NCBI GenBank assembly: GCA_004794655.1 | Contig: SMMW01000145.1 | Location: 688,501-752,500 of the forward strand | Direction of reading: 5' to 3' | Source: Marisa cornuarietis | Taxonomy: Eukaryota > Mollusca > Gastropoda > Architaenioglossa > Ampullariidae | DNA length: 64,000 nt | Shown here: positions 59,301 through 64,000 of the stretch, piece by piece | How positions within the stretch are numbered: the first letter of the stretch is position 1 | How the letters are laid out: each line of letters starts with the position of its first letter | Made by a program: the position numbers and the translations under genes | Notes under the pieces: model-generated | Told to the model about the DNA's origin: nothing | What the model saw: the letters and a program-made list of their open reading frames with translations, nothing else | Database searches by the model: none

Positions 59301-61693
59301 CAGTCACTTATCCAGTACAAGCAAGTCTTGGACTTTCAGTAAACTGAAGAAATGTTATTGCTACAGCAGTGTTTACTATACAACAGCACGAGATGTTAAA
59401 ACCAACTACGACTGCTGGTAGATCAAGCACCAGATATGCAACATCGACGGTTTCTACACCGTCTGGTCTACAAGTAACATCGTGTGACAGTCACAAACAC
59501 ATCATCAGTCGTATCTTTATCAGCATAATGCTAACAACAACTGACAGTGTGAGGGCACCATTGATGTGTGTGATCAAAACAGCTAAAAGAAAGGGAAAAA
59601 AAGAATCGAGGGTGATAAACATATTATGAGGAGCTTAAACGGGAACAAGTGCGAGTATCAGAAAGTAAATAGAAAATTTTTCATGCAGCTAAATGAGGAA
59701 GAAATAAGTTTTTACATCAATAAACATGTTTTAAACTATCATTATATTTTTAATTGTAAAAAAATCCTTATCAGCAGTCAGTTGTAACTATTGTTGCCCA
59801 TTAAATTTTGATCTGATTGACTTACCAGTCTATTGACTGAATTTAGTTTGGACCATTTAATTATTTTTTAACTTCATTTGAAGCTTCTAAATAAAGTTCC
59901 AATCTGTAGGGTTGTATTCCAAATTCAGCTGTTTCATTTTTTGGCCAAAAAAAATCGCTTCTTGAACACGACAACCTGAGCGATGTTTCTTCATTAGACT
60001 CGAAGACATGCACACTCGCTGTTACAAATACTTCGATCGTGTAAGAAAACCTTCAGTACAGGAGAGTTTTTTTTTCCCCGATTTCCTAGTGGCAGGTGAG
60101 AATGCCGATGTTTGAAGGCTTATATCTTTAAAATTAAGAATCATTATATACTCATATTTGGGGAATTATTATTTTAAAATGAACTTGACCCGATCATAAA
60201 GAAATAATGTTGCGAGTGACTTGACCTTTAAGACAGAAGTGGTTTTAAGACTTCTTAACAGATGTGGTGTGGTAGAGTCTTCAGACAAATTCTGATGGCA
60301 GGTGAGAAGCAGACCTTGTTGGGTTACACAGTTCTTGCTTTTTTGACTAGGTCAAGTGCCTATGTTGAACATATCCATGCAACCTTCAACACCGAACACA
60401 CCTGGCCAGCTCAGATACCTGACAGCAGCCTTCAGAGTAGGGATGCTTGCCATGGAAACACTTGCTCGTCGCGTGCATGATGATCGCCCTCAAACAAAGT
60501 ATGCGCGCAATCCTCCATATGGAGAGGATGTAAAATGGTTGCTTGGAATTGCCATCAAATTAGGTGAGTGCCTCTCTGGGGTTTAGAGTAGTGACCTTTG
60601 TTTATGCAGCCTTGTGTGCATCATCTGCAAATATCCTGAGTGTGTACCTTGGATGCTGAGCAAAATGGCCCAGATGGTCAGTCAGTTTACTAATACTTTA
60701 TATCTTTTTATTTGTTTTTTTTCAAGAGACATATTTAATAGTCATGGTATGGGAGTGGATGAGTGGGTAAACGAAGAGAAAATGCAAGGGAGAGAATTAT
60801 TTGTGGAATGAGTTCATGCAAGATGAAATGATTAATTTAGAAGTACACATATAGTAACACAAATATTTTAAAAATTGCTTCAAATAGAATGCTTTTTGTA
60901 TGTGCTAGCTAGTGATTAAGTCATACAAATGTCAGCTATGAGTTTCAACTGATTCTTTCTAATGCTGGCCACAGGCTCAGCATACCTTCAGCAGTTCTGT
61001 GCAGGAGCAGTGAACGCAGTTGTCAGCCCATTTGTGCTTTATGATTTGGCCATGGAAGCCGCTCATGTTATGGCACGCAACAATCCTGTGCACGTGTCCA
61101 ACCAGTTGCGCTCTAACATCCTCAATCCTCTCTTTCAGAAGTGTCTTCAAATGTGAGTTGTTCCAAATGTGCTATACTTGTGTTTCTGTCATTGCTTAGG
61201 GAGGGCTTTTGTGTGTTTGTGTGTGTGTGTGTGTGTGTTTATTACTCTAGCAAAAGAGTTCACATTACCATAGTGAACATAGAGAATGATCTCTCTGATT
61301 CTTGTTTAACTGGCTTCACTTCTTTAACATGCACGAATACATATGTAGTGTGGGATGTCTTTGTGACGAGCAAATACCCTTGTAGATAGCTAAACAGTGC
61401 ACTTTAAGCAAGTTTTTAATCACTCTGACAATGCTGTTTGATGGACAATGTTGTTTGATGGTTTGTGTTATTAAAGGTTCATCCAGTGTGCTCACCAGCG
61501 TATTCACCACATCAGCAATGCTGACTATGATGAGTTCGTCTCCATTGTGTGTACAGCTCGCAATGCATTTTACCTGGCTCCAGGAGGTCTTGTTCAGTTT
61601 AACGAGCTGCTCCAGAGCCTACGCCGTTCCAAGTCATGCCGCAAGGACCTATGGCAGCGCATAGTTAGTGGCTTGGCCACAGGCAGTGTATGA
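25783..61693 (+). CDS. ZSWIM8: ZSWIM8, SWIM-type zinc finger substrate receptor of a cullin-RING E3 ligase (complete, 27 coding exons)
   Basis: ZSWIM8 (Dora in Drosophila, EBAX-1 in C. elegans) recruits Elongin B/C and a cullin. It drives ubiquitination of Argonaute held on highly complementary targets, causing target-directed microRNA degradation; the worm protein also clears misfolded guidance receptors. Coding exons: 25783-25960, 27808-27961, 32258-32352, 33882-34063, 34847-34954, 35112-35193, 35914-36034, 39717-39912, 43617-43847, 44192-45112, 46312-46459, 46880-47055, 47675-47861, 48303-48356, 48806-48930, 49322-49752 (or 49761), 51914-52017, 52629-52818, 53415-53501, 53775-54058, 54440-54630, 56365-56643, 57106-57372, 58188-58551, 60351-60563, 60975-61152, 61477-61693. 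All are GT-AG and every phase closes, giving about 1,920 residues; human is about 1,840. ATG 25783 is chosen because MDLMFEWEYEGDRFSFEDSD matches the conserved N-terminus. The stop TGA is at 61691-61693. No frameshift or internal stop was found. Confidence 0.95.
25961..27807 (+). other. ZSWIM8 intron 1
   Basis: It starts GTAAGC and ends in a duplicated acceptor. It holds a poly(C) run at 26507-26518 and an A/T palindrome near 26985-27004; no mobile element is recognised. First introns often carry enhancers, but no specific site can be supported. Confidence 0.6.
27762..27829 (+). repeat. 34-bp tandem duplication spanning the exon 2 acceptor
   Basis: TATTTCTCTAGATGAT followed by GGTTATGCCTCTTG-like sequence occurs twice, at about 27762-27795 and 27796-27829. 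Acceptor AGs lie at 27772-27773 and 27806-27807. The downstream AG keeps the ZSWIM8 frame. The upstream copy reads GAT GAT TGA after joining exon 1, an immediate stop. Confidence 0.9.
28380..29425 (+). pseudogene. Broken LINE reverse transcriptase in ZSWIM8 intron 2
   Basis: Frame-shifted pieces of one RT can be followed in order on the plus strand: an upstream segment near 28440-28680, then AGFRPGRSTFDQIF near 28770-28815, FICFIKALDS near 28873-28905, SSVLFNIFVENMMRKT near 29045-29090, and the catalytic motif C FADDIDLMAD near 29150-29180. Then VVNSFKSLGATS-like sequence runs to about 29425. Stops and frameshifts make it dead. RT motifs are clear; the LINE clade is not settled. There is no endonuclease or 3' tail, so it is a partial copy. 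Confidence 0.8.
29426..31400 (+). other. ZSWIM8 intron 2, middle part
   Basis: About 2 kb without recognised coding sequence or intact element. Open frames at 30669-30905 (+) and 30852-31076 (-) are short and unmatched. The stretch before 31400 may be the worn body of the LINE/SINE whose 3' tail follows. Confidence 0.4.
31410..31508 (+). repeat. LINE/SINE 3' tail, plus strand
   Basis: GTAAAGCGCTTTGAGTTCAC, then AAAGGTGCTATAGAAATC and an (ATC/ATT)n tail ending near 31508, form the 3' end pattern common to L2-like LINEs and their SINEs. The body upstream is not recognisable. Confidence 0.55.
31531..31570. repeat. (GAT)n microsatellite
   Basis: About 13 pure GAT units. Read on the minus strand this is (ATC)n, the 3' microsatellite tail of the antisense LINE that follows. 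Confidence 0.85.
31571..31993 (-). pseudogene. 3' end of an antisense L2/CR1-like LINE
   Basis: On the minus strand the frame 31993-31697 encodes the characteristic C-terminus of this RT group: RNLRSAAQSRLRRPNVQTG, then MGFRSFSNVAPLLWNFLPLS and LATFKKKLKTHLF. A short 3' UTR with GCGCATTATAAAACGAC leads into the (ATC)n tail at 31570-31531. It is a 5'-truncated copy, usual for LINE insertions. Confidence 0.8.
32346..32510 (+). repeat. Tandem repeat (period 70-73 bp, ~2.2 copies) starting at the exon 3 donor
   Basis: GATTGGTAAGATA at the exon 3 donor (GT 32353-32354) recurs at 32421 (GT 32426-32427), and as GATTGGCAAGATA at 32491, where GT has become GC. The units share TTATTACCAG(C/G)AGT and ACCAGTAGAGGT. 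The repeat thus copied a real 5' splice site into the intron. Confidence 0.88.
32500..33100 (+). pseudogene. 3' part of a LINE RT in ZSWIM8 intron 3
   Basis: Decayed RT thumb/C-terminal coding sequence: KVEQLQVLGSRS near 32507-32545, then the frame at 32714-32905 with IQAFKTKCLRKPLWISYM. Further on are KTILLGTLESG and a PFTFDNQQ-like end near 33065. It belongs to the same RT family as the intron 2 copy but overlaps it in protein position, so it is a separate insertion. Confidence 0.72.
33255..33675. mobile_element. Non-autonomous hAT-type element with 8-bp target duplication
   Basis: The 405-bp element 33263-33667 starts CAGGCCTGATG and ends GGTGGCCCTG (reverse complement CAGGGCCACC). It is flanked by perfect 8-bp copies of TATATAGT at 33255-33262 and 33668-33675. 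The CAGG...CCTG-type ends and 8-bp duplication are hAT hallmarks. The interior is GC-rich with GGGCCC boxes near both ends and has no transposase. Confidence 0.8.
33882..34063 (+). CDS. ZSWIM8: ZSWIM8 exon 4: SWIM zinc finger
   Basis: This exon encodes residues 143-203. The SWIM signature CxCx(n)CxH is intact: SCSCSC at about 178-183 and WCSH at 189-192, so Cys179/181/183, Cys190 and His192 can bind zinc. It is preceded by the conserved GSFNVAVVFDRRRISS strand and followed by IVALCLFRIH. The donor CAA|GTAAGTG is strong. A run of 12 G starts 14 bases inside the intron. Confidence 0.93.
34078..34089 (+). repeat. G-run just inside intron 4
   Basis: Twelve consecutive G start 14 bases after the exon 4 donor. 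Intronic G-runs near donors often act as splicing enhancers; here it may also be simple slippage. Confidence 0.6.
34289..34485. repeat. Tandem repeat, 4 x about 48 bp, intron 4
   Basis: Four imperfect units contain GGCTTTAA(G/A)AA, TGCTCTTTCAGTACTGA and GTAATAACA. Each has a pyrimidine-AG (CTCTTTCAG) that resembles a splice acceptor, giving a row of weak decoy acceptors upstream of exon 5. Confidence 0.75.
34847..39912 (+). CDS. ZSWIM8: ZSWIM8 exons 5-8: conserved helical region after the SWIM domain
   Basis: Exons 34847-34954, 35112-35193, 35914-36034 and 39717-39912 give residues 204-372. They contain LRAPVSESLSQLKRDQLQKF, ILPTAQRLLDELLS, DPTAGPSANEQTSW and RPLRGREPEGMWNLLSIVRE, all close to the vertebrate protein. 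The region is probably an alpha-helical scaffold packed against the SWIM domain. Intron 7, between exons 7 and 8, carries the nested LINE/hAT insertion. Confidence 0.92.
36108..37273 (-). pseudogene. Antisense L2/CR1-like LINE, RT 3' half (right part of a split copy)
   Basis: On the minus strand, from 37273 downward, the order is LGPVLFILYTKPLSS, the motif C block HHSYADDTQLYC near 37165-37210, then frame 37097-36513 with KNKLKLNDDKTEALLCHRR, RFDYCNSLLTG and HWLPIRSRIQYKL. Next come PYVPARQLCSLSD, GYCAAKQWNSLPF, a 3' UTR, and the tail GCGCTATATAAATCTTCC followed by (TTA)n at 36120-36106. The RT palm between motifs A and C is missing at the junction with the hAT relic; the upstream part resumes at 38669. 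Confidence 0.85.
37274..38668 (+). pseudogene. ZBED5-like hAT transposase relic, 5'-deleted, inserted in the LINE
   Basis: Plus-strand frame-shifted pieces give FTLELNESTNIANEANLLAC, DDFLFCKSVPTKTTGEDIFQ, the core motif VGVSADGAASMTGKVKGL, then HCCIHREKLAKKK, LFELRKEVKIFLRD and YSWLGLLAYMADICSSLNGL. Later pieces reach the hAT dimerisation region (KPVERGI, LKLSNIDPDIITL). The right end is a good hAT terminus: GGTCCAAAATACTTTGAGAA then CCACTG at 38668, followed by GTCTATAG. The left end, with BED finger and terminal repeat, is absent. Several stops and frameshifts make it dead. Confidence 0.87.
38669..39275 (-). pseudogene. Antisense L2/CR1-like LINE, RT 5' half (left part of the split copy)
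   Basis: On the minus strand from about 39275: FSNYFTRKIDIRSSLDS-like sequence, KTSTCELDPMP, then frame 39081-38821 with LLECLDILLPSITHIVN, FKNALVRPLLKKSTIDVNVL and NYCPVSNFSFLSKIIEKIV. Next come QSAYRPFHSTETTL and the motif A block ILLDLHSTFDTID-like, which stops exactly at the hAT end at 38669. Together with 36108-37273 it was one antisense copy. Confidence 0.83.
40640..41330 (+). pseudogene. LINE endonuclease-region relic, intron 8
   Basis: Frame-broken pieces on the plus strand include DWMIRNQ, THDLGESATLQI, YIHNIAAREISSQL-like and a segment around 41160-41290 reading FRHEADRRTSLLNLSDHDIN. These resemble the endonuclease C-terminus and the linker before the RT of the same LINE family as the intron 2 copy. 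Multiple frameshifts; assignment rests on residue patterns only. Confidence 0.5.
41531..41911 (-). pseudogene. LINE RT fragment, minus strand, intron 8
   Basis: The 126-codon frame contains KSKVIVNIKGKAVIYMNGAQ and VNSLKYLGATLSKD, the RT segment just after motif C. A frame-shifted ICFADNIHLLAGTS-like motif C lies near 41830-41880. It is a fragment of the family seen in introns 2 and 3, in opposite orientation. Confidence 0.72.
42240..43205 (+). pseudogene. LINE linker and C-terminal relic, intron 8
   Basis: Near 42640-42715 FDLSDHDSHVLNLKAFFSTL repeats the linker motif seen at 41210. From 42940 to 43200 a frame-shifted C-terminus reads RSECIKKLGIAG, then CGYTEQTPKHIIELPYKT, KGVDLDTQL and RCSILRQEDL. 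The CGYTEQTPKHI block matches the cysteine/histidine C-terminal motif of several LINE clades. Rearranged or multiple copies are likely. Confidence 0.5.
43617..49761 (+). CDS. ZSWIM8: ZSWIM8 exons 9-16: middle region with long disordered insert and TPR-like helices
   Basis: Exon 9 (43617-43847) keeps LCEEIVALWRLAALNPRLSP. Exon 10 (44192-45112, 307 codons) begins with conserved WEDYPIPGVTYS, then becomes a Ser/Asp/Gln-rich, low-conservation stretch ending near NLFSGLKKME. Exons 11-15 are conserved again: RAEALHAHGHTKEA, LAFKIGMFGMELARPPAS, KLAYQESELLQLLKKIPLGQ, KLGFEAAVTALG and SEAEHPLLCESTRRQRGDLA. These pair-wise helices look TPR-like, consistent with a solenoid. Exon 16 (49322-49752/49761) is Ser/Ala/His-rich and probably disordered. 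Large disordered inserts are also present at this place in vertebrates, with different sequence. Confidence 0.92.
43979..44002. repeat. (TG)n microsatellite, intron 9
   Basis: Twelve TG units lie 190 bases upstream of exon 10, far enough from the branch region not to disturb the acceptor. Confidence 0.85.
45113..46311 (+). other. ZSWIM8 intron 10 with antisense LINE 3' tail
   Basis: Mostly unremarkable. At about 46040-46210, read on the minus strand, sequence ending GCGCAAAGAGTGCGACC, then CGATATAAGTACAC and (ATT)n, looks like the 3' tail of an L2-like LINE or SINE, without coding remnant. It ends about 100 bp before exon 11. Confidence 0.45.
46690..46765. mobile_element. Truncated hAT terminal fragment, intron 11
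   Basis: Read on the minus strand from 46765: CAGGCATGTCAAACTGAGGG, then GTCCCCAGGGCTGCATGGG. This is the typical terminus of hAT elements (CAGGxxTGTCAAACT...). No partner end or 8-bp duplication of the flank ATCTAAAC was found nearby, so only one end remains. Confidence 0.5.
47338..47525. repeat. Tandem repeat, 4 x about 45 bp, intron 12
   Basis: Four imperfect units contain CA(A/G)ACCAACAAA-like sequence, GACTTATTTA and TGATCATACTT, starting near 47345, 47391, 47431 and 47476. It ends about 150 bp before exon 13. Confidence 0.75.
49762..51913 (+). other. ZSWIM8 intron 16 with antisense RT C-terminal fragment
   Basis: Between about 51110 and 51240 the minus strand reads RRIDRGGRFRVPRDKTTCYL then HSFIPVAIRIFE. 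This resembles the extreme C-terminus of many non-LTR RTs (xxRxRNSFIPxAIRLxN), leading into a GGAATGGGAGCC region and a 3' tail near 50950. The rest of the intron shows nothing recognised. Confidence 0.45.
51914..54630 (+). CDS. ZSWIM8: ZSWIM8 exons 17-21: linker and conserved C-terminal core
   Basis: Exon 17 (51914-52017) has a short acidic/basic stretch (SSALEEEGDDLKAMEAKIR) with no clear match in the human protein. Exon 18 (52629-52818) has the near-invariant GMASIDSSAPETTS motif. Exon 19 (53415-53501) is a linker. Exons 20 and 21 (53775-54058, 54440-54630) are highly conserved: VPNQPSEASAHFMFELAKTV, GPHRHLHLCAFQIGLYALGL, VSPNWLSRTYSSHVSWIAGQ and HLTPPEVASLADRASRGRDP. Phases across all five exons close. 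Confidence 0.92.
52118..52146. repeat. (TTTTG)n microsatellite, intron 17
   Basis: Five to six units of GTTTT in tandem, 100 bp after exon 17. Confidence 0.7.
52905..52934. repeat. (AC)n/(TC)n compound microsatellite, intron 18
   Basis: Six AC units followed by CTACTC and seven TC units, about 90 bases after exon 18. The TC tract is a pyrimidine run but is not followed by an in-place exon. Confidence 0.8.
55310..55395 (-). repeat. tRNA-derived SINE head, minus strand, intron 21
   Basis: On the minus strand GGTAGCGCAACAGTTAGCACC (A box, near 55390) and CAGGGTTCAGCTCTCG (B box, near 55320) are spaced like a tRNA promoter. The arms do not fold into a cloverleaf, so this is a Pol III SINE head rather than a tRNA gene. 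The SINE body probably continues to about 55110. Confidence 0.55.
55538..55603. repeat. 33-bp direct duplication, intron 21
   Basis: CACATGTCATG(T/C)TAGTGCCA followed by CATCCA(T/G)GTCA occurs at 55538 and 55571 with two differences. Confidence 0.85.
56365..61693 (+). CDS. ZSWIM8: ZSWIM8 exons 22-27: C-terminal end
   Basis: Exon 22 (56365-56643) carries LERACLAVEQAAAGGGVFPE and LFEVARHWYEM. Exons 23-24 (57106-57372, 58188-58551) are Ala/Pro/Gln/His-rich and probably disordered. Exons 25-27 (60351-60563, 60975-61152, 61477-61693) return to conserved sequence: AFRVGMLAMETLARRVHDDR, PPYGEDVKWLLGIAIKLG, FCAGAVNAVVSPFVLYDLAM and RRSKSCRKDLWQRI. The reading frame of exon 27 is not the longest open frame in its stretch; the join AT|G from exon 26 sets it. 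Confidence 0.92.
56895..57000. repeat. 58-bp direct duplication, intron 22
   Basis: TTATTACTGGGTAA followed by CAGAGAATAGAA/CACAGAATAGAA recurs with a 58-bp period, each preceded by TTATCTAGC. It is about 100 bp before exon 23. Confidence 0.7.
57812..57920. repeat. Tandem repeat, 3 x 35 bp, intron 23
   Basis: Three copies contain CTGATCCACATAATGTA (the third TTGATCTCCATATAATGTA), starting at 57829, 57864 and 57899. The long minus-strand frame here is a by-product. Confidence 0.8.
58860..60231 (+). mobile_element. Kolobok-like DNA transposon relic with THAP domain, intron 24
   Basis: The ends are inverted: left AGGTCAAGTCGCTCGC from 58865, right (reverse complement from 60227) AGGTCAAGTCACTCGC, 15 of 16 matching. 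TTAA flanks the element at 58860-58863 and 60228-60231. TTAA duplications plus a THAP-coding gene fit the Kolobok superfamily; piggyBac also uses TTAA but has no THAP. No DDE transposase core is visible, so it is decayed or internally deleted. Length about 1.36 kb. Confidence 0.68.
59071..59620 (+). pseudogene. Broken THAP-domain gene inside the Kolobok-like element
   Basis: Two plus-strand frames join to a THAP zinc finger: HCAVAECSLRHSNGVSLYS from 59116 (C-x4-C), then in another frame PKDNGSKRQWIHF, NFVPTPDSRICSKHC and MDCY near 59185-59300 (the C-x2-H half). Further on are ATAVFTIQQ and a basic tail KTAKRKGKKESRV ending near 59625. A stop at 59173 and at least two frameshifts inactivate it. 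THAP is a sequence-specific DNA-binding domain used by P and Kolobok transposases. Confidence 0.7.
61211..61238. repeat. (TG)n microsatellite, intron 26
   Basis: Imperfect TG run starting about 60 bases after the exon 26 donor. Confidence 0.8.
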
Positions 61694-64000
61694 CGACTTG
61701 CTTACTTAGGAATCCAGTCTTTTCTCTTTCTCTTCATTACTTTAGTTATGGTGGTGTTTCTGTAAATCTGTGTGGTAGAACATTTTGCAGAAATTATATT
61801 TAGATAACGTGGTGGAGATCTAAGTTGGAGTATGTGACCTGTCTACTAGCCCATTTTGTCTTACTGTCCTGTTACATCCTGTACTATACCACAATATTCA
61901 TTTTTGTCCTTTTCTGGCACAGAGTTTACATGCTAAGAACAGTAATTTACTTTTTCTGATGTTGCATCATTCATTAAAACAAATGAAAATAATTCTGATT
62001 CATCCACTTTGGAATTTTTGTTACTTTTTTAATAACAGTGTATGCTGTTTCTTTAAATGCCACAAAAGAATAGACAGCGTTTAAAAGATTTTGGTTTCAG
62101 TTTTCTGTAAGTGCAACTGCTGCCATTCCCTTTTGAATTTGTTTGTAATTGACATCACAGGAAAGTTGGCACTCATTTGTTGTGTCTAAGAAATTCATCC
62201 ATGAGGACCTTGAAACATTACTGTGTGCAAGGTAGGAGCAGACAGGAATGCCAAACTGTGTCGTCCTGACTGATGTTTACTGCTGTACCACCTGTTGTAA
62301 TTCATTTTCTCTTATTTTTGCAACTTAAATTACTTTTTCACCTTTCTCCTCCATGTTACAGGCATGGAACACTCTTAGCTTTTCTTATTGTTTCCATGAA
62401 AGCAGCATTTCTGTAGTTGATCATCTCCAGTCGAAGAAGTATATGTAGTGGTTTATTTCTTAATGAAAATTGTCAGGAAAGGTTAGTGAAAGTTTTAGGT
62501 TTTTCAGACTTCACTGACTTGGTATATATACCCACTGTTAAGTTGATTATCATTTTCATCTCTATGCTCAGTTTCAAAGACAGTGTGAAGAGTCATTAGT
62601 AAATTGTTTGTATCATTGCCTTCACTTGTCAGACTTAGACATGTATTTTAATGCTTTGTGCAAGCCCCTTCTAAATGTTTGACTATGACTAGAAGCAATT
62701 AGTTGAATGTACACCTGCAATTGTTGGAAGGAGTTAGAATTACATCATTTACCATGAGGAGTTTGGGTTTTACAAGAAAAAAAAGAGTGGAGAGATTTGT
62801 AAATTCATGTTCATATTTAGCAGGATTCACTGGTCACAAAGATCATGTATGTGCCTGTCTTTTTTTTTTTGAGTCAGTAAATTCACATAATTGGTATCTA
62901 ACAACCTTAAGAGCATCCTTCTGTCTGATAACAGATGCTTCTTGTTATAATTATGTGGGATCACCATCTTTTCTTGTATAAAAAAGATTCTCCATCAGAT
63001 TTATCAACTAGCAGCAACAGCAGCAACAATCGCAGCAGCAAGAACATCCCTATGTCTTGACACTGTTTAAAGATTACCACGAGTGCTTTGGTCATTTTGT
63101 GTATCGCATATGTGTGCTGAAATGTCAGCACATCAGTTCTTTGTATTCATTTTGGCTTTCCTTCCTCTTCACTCTCTTCTTTTCCATAAAATATATATGC
63201 ATTCATGAAAGTGCATATGTGTAAAATAAACATGCATGTGCCCACAAGTAGACCAAATTTTTGCAAAGGAACTGATAAACATGTTTATTGTCTTCAGTGA
63301 GGCAGAATTAGCAGCATGCATTTCTGTTGAATGGTGACATTGAGAAGCAGAAAAAGTGTCAAATGAAGACTTGTCTCTGATTCTTCAATCTTCACTGCTG
63401 TCATCTTTGTGTCTGAACAAAGCTGTGCTACATGACTTGTTATGTTAGCAGCTGGCCTTTTGTGGCTTTATGACTGCTTGCAATCATAACACCCTGTCAG
63501 CATGATAAAGCACCTTTTTTTTCCAAGTTTTTAAGGGTAAATTTTGGCTGTCAGTGGCATTATTAACAACTTTTCAACTCACTACAGCCAAAAAAAAAAT
63601 TATGAAAAATGTGCGTCTAAATAATAGCACATCCAACCGCTAGGTCAGAAAAATTGAGCTTCATTGGTACAATTGATAGCTCTTCAAAATAAAACAAAAA
63701 ATGCAAAACAATGAAAGCATGAGTCCAGAGGCATGTTAGATATGGTTATCATGGAGTTGTTGGCATTGGATGTCACAGCATACACACTCAATGTTGAGAT
63801 TGAAAACAGATGTTAATTAAGCAGTTACAGCATTACATGGTGCCTCACACTTCGAGGGAGTTTCTGTCTGTTTTTAGATGAGCAGAATGAGTGACAAGGT
63901 CTTGCTTGTCAGCTCTGATATATTTCCCACTCATGAAGGTTGTGCAGACCCTCAACACCTGACAGGTGTGGGTCCTTTTCTGGTTACTTTGGCTTAATTT
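61694..64000 (+). other. ZSWIM8 3' UTR and downstream DNA
   Basis: No further gene is recognised. Candidate poly(A) signals are ATTAAA at 61973-61978 and AATAAA at 63225-63230 and 63688-63693; which is used cannot be told. A short CAG/CAA-rich tract lies at about 63010-63045. Long 3' UTRs are common for this gene family. Confidence 0.5.

Noticed and set aside
61431..61664. Long plus-strand frame over ZSWIM8 exon 27
   Set aside because: It is out of frame with the exon; the correct phase from exon 26 (AT|G) gives the conserved C-terminus ending at 61693.

Overview
This is a 64 kb piece of an animal nuclear genome. Genes are split by many GT-AG introns, the DNA is AT-rich, and the introns hold decayed LINEs, hAT and Kolobok-like DNA transposons, SINE heads and microsatellites. 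The protein sequences are metazoan. The repeat style (LINE 3' tails reading GCGCTATATAAA followed by (ATT)n, THAP-coding relics, ZBED5-like hATs) suggests a lophotrochozoan, probably a mollusc. That placement is inference; the genes alone show only 'invertebrate metazoan'.

Three protein-coding genes are present. (1) At 355-2658 (+) lie the last four exons of an EFA6/PSD-family Arf6 exchange factor: most of the PH domain, the coiled coil and the C-terminus. The Sec7 part lies upstream of the window. (2) At 22787-24923 (-), with a 5' non-coding exon at about 25408-25434, is a complete ribosomal protein S14 (RPS14) gene of 150 residues. (3) At 25783-61693 (+) is a complete ZSWIM8 gene, which I assembled into 27 coding exons and about 1,920 residues. 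ZSWIM8 is the substrate receptor of a cullin-RING ubiquitin ligase; orthologues are Dora in flies and EBAX-1 in worms, and it is known for target-directed microRNA degradation.

RPS14 and ZSWIM8 are divergent and share a short CpG-containing promoter at about 25.43-25.48 kb, with a TCTCGCGA box and an ETS/GABP-type CCGGAA site. The ~19 kb between EFA6 and RPS14 has no recognisable gene; it holds short tandem repeats, a purine tract, a perfect hairpin and a possible SINE head.

The ZSWIM8 introns carry most of the accessory content. Introns 2, 3, 8 and 16 hold broken LINE reverse-transcriptase copies. Intron 3 holds a 405-bp hAT-type element with a perfect 8-bp target duplication. In intron 7 a ZBED5-like hAT transposase relic sits inside an antisense L2/CR1-like LINE, and one deletion removed both halves of the left junction. 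Intron 24 holds a 1.36 kb element with 16-bp inverted ends, TTAA flanks and a broken THAP domain, which fits the Kolobok superfamily. Two splice sites (acceptor of exon 2, donor of exon 3) lie in local tandem duplications that create decoy sites, and exons 16 and 19 end in tandem donors that keep the frame.

I did not find a wholly new gene system. The most interesting signals are the Kolobok-like element, the nested LINE/hAT junction, the duplicated splice sites and the shared RPS14/ZSWIM8 promoter.
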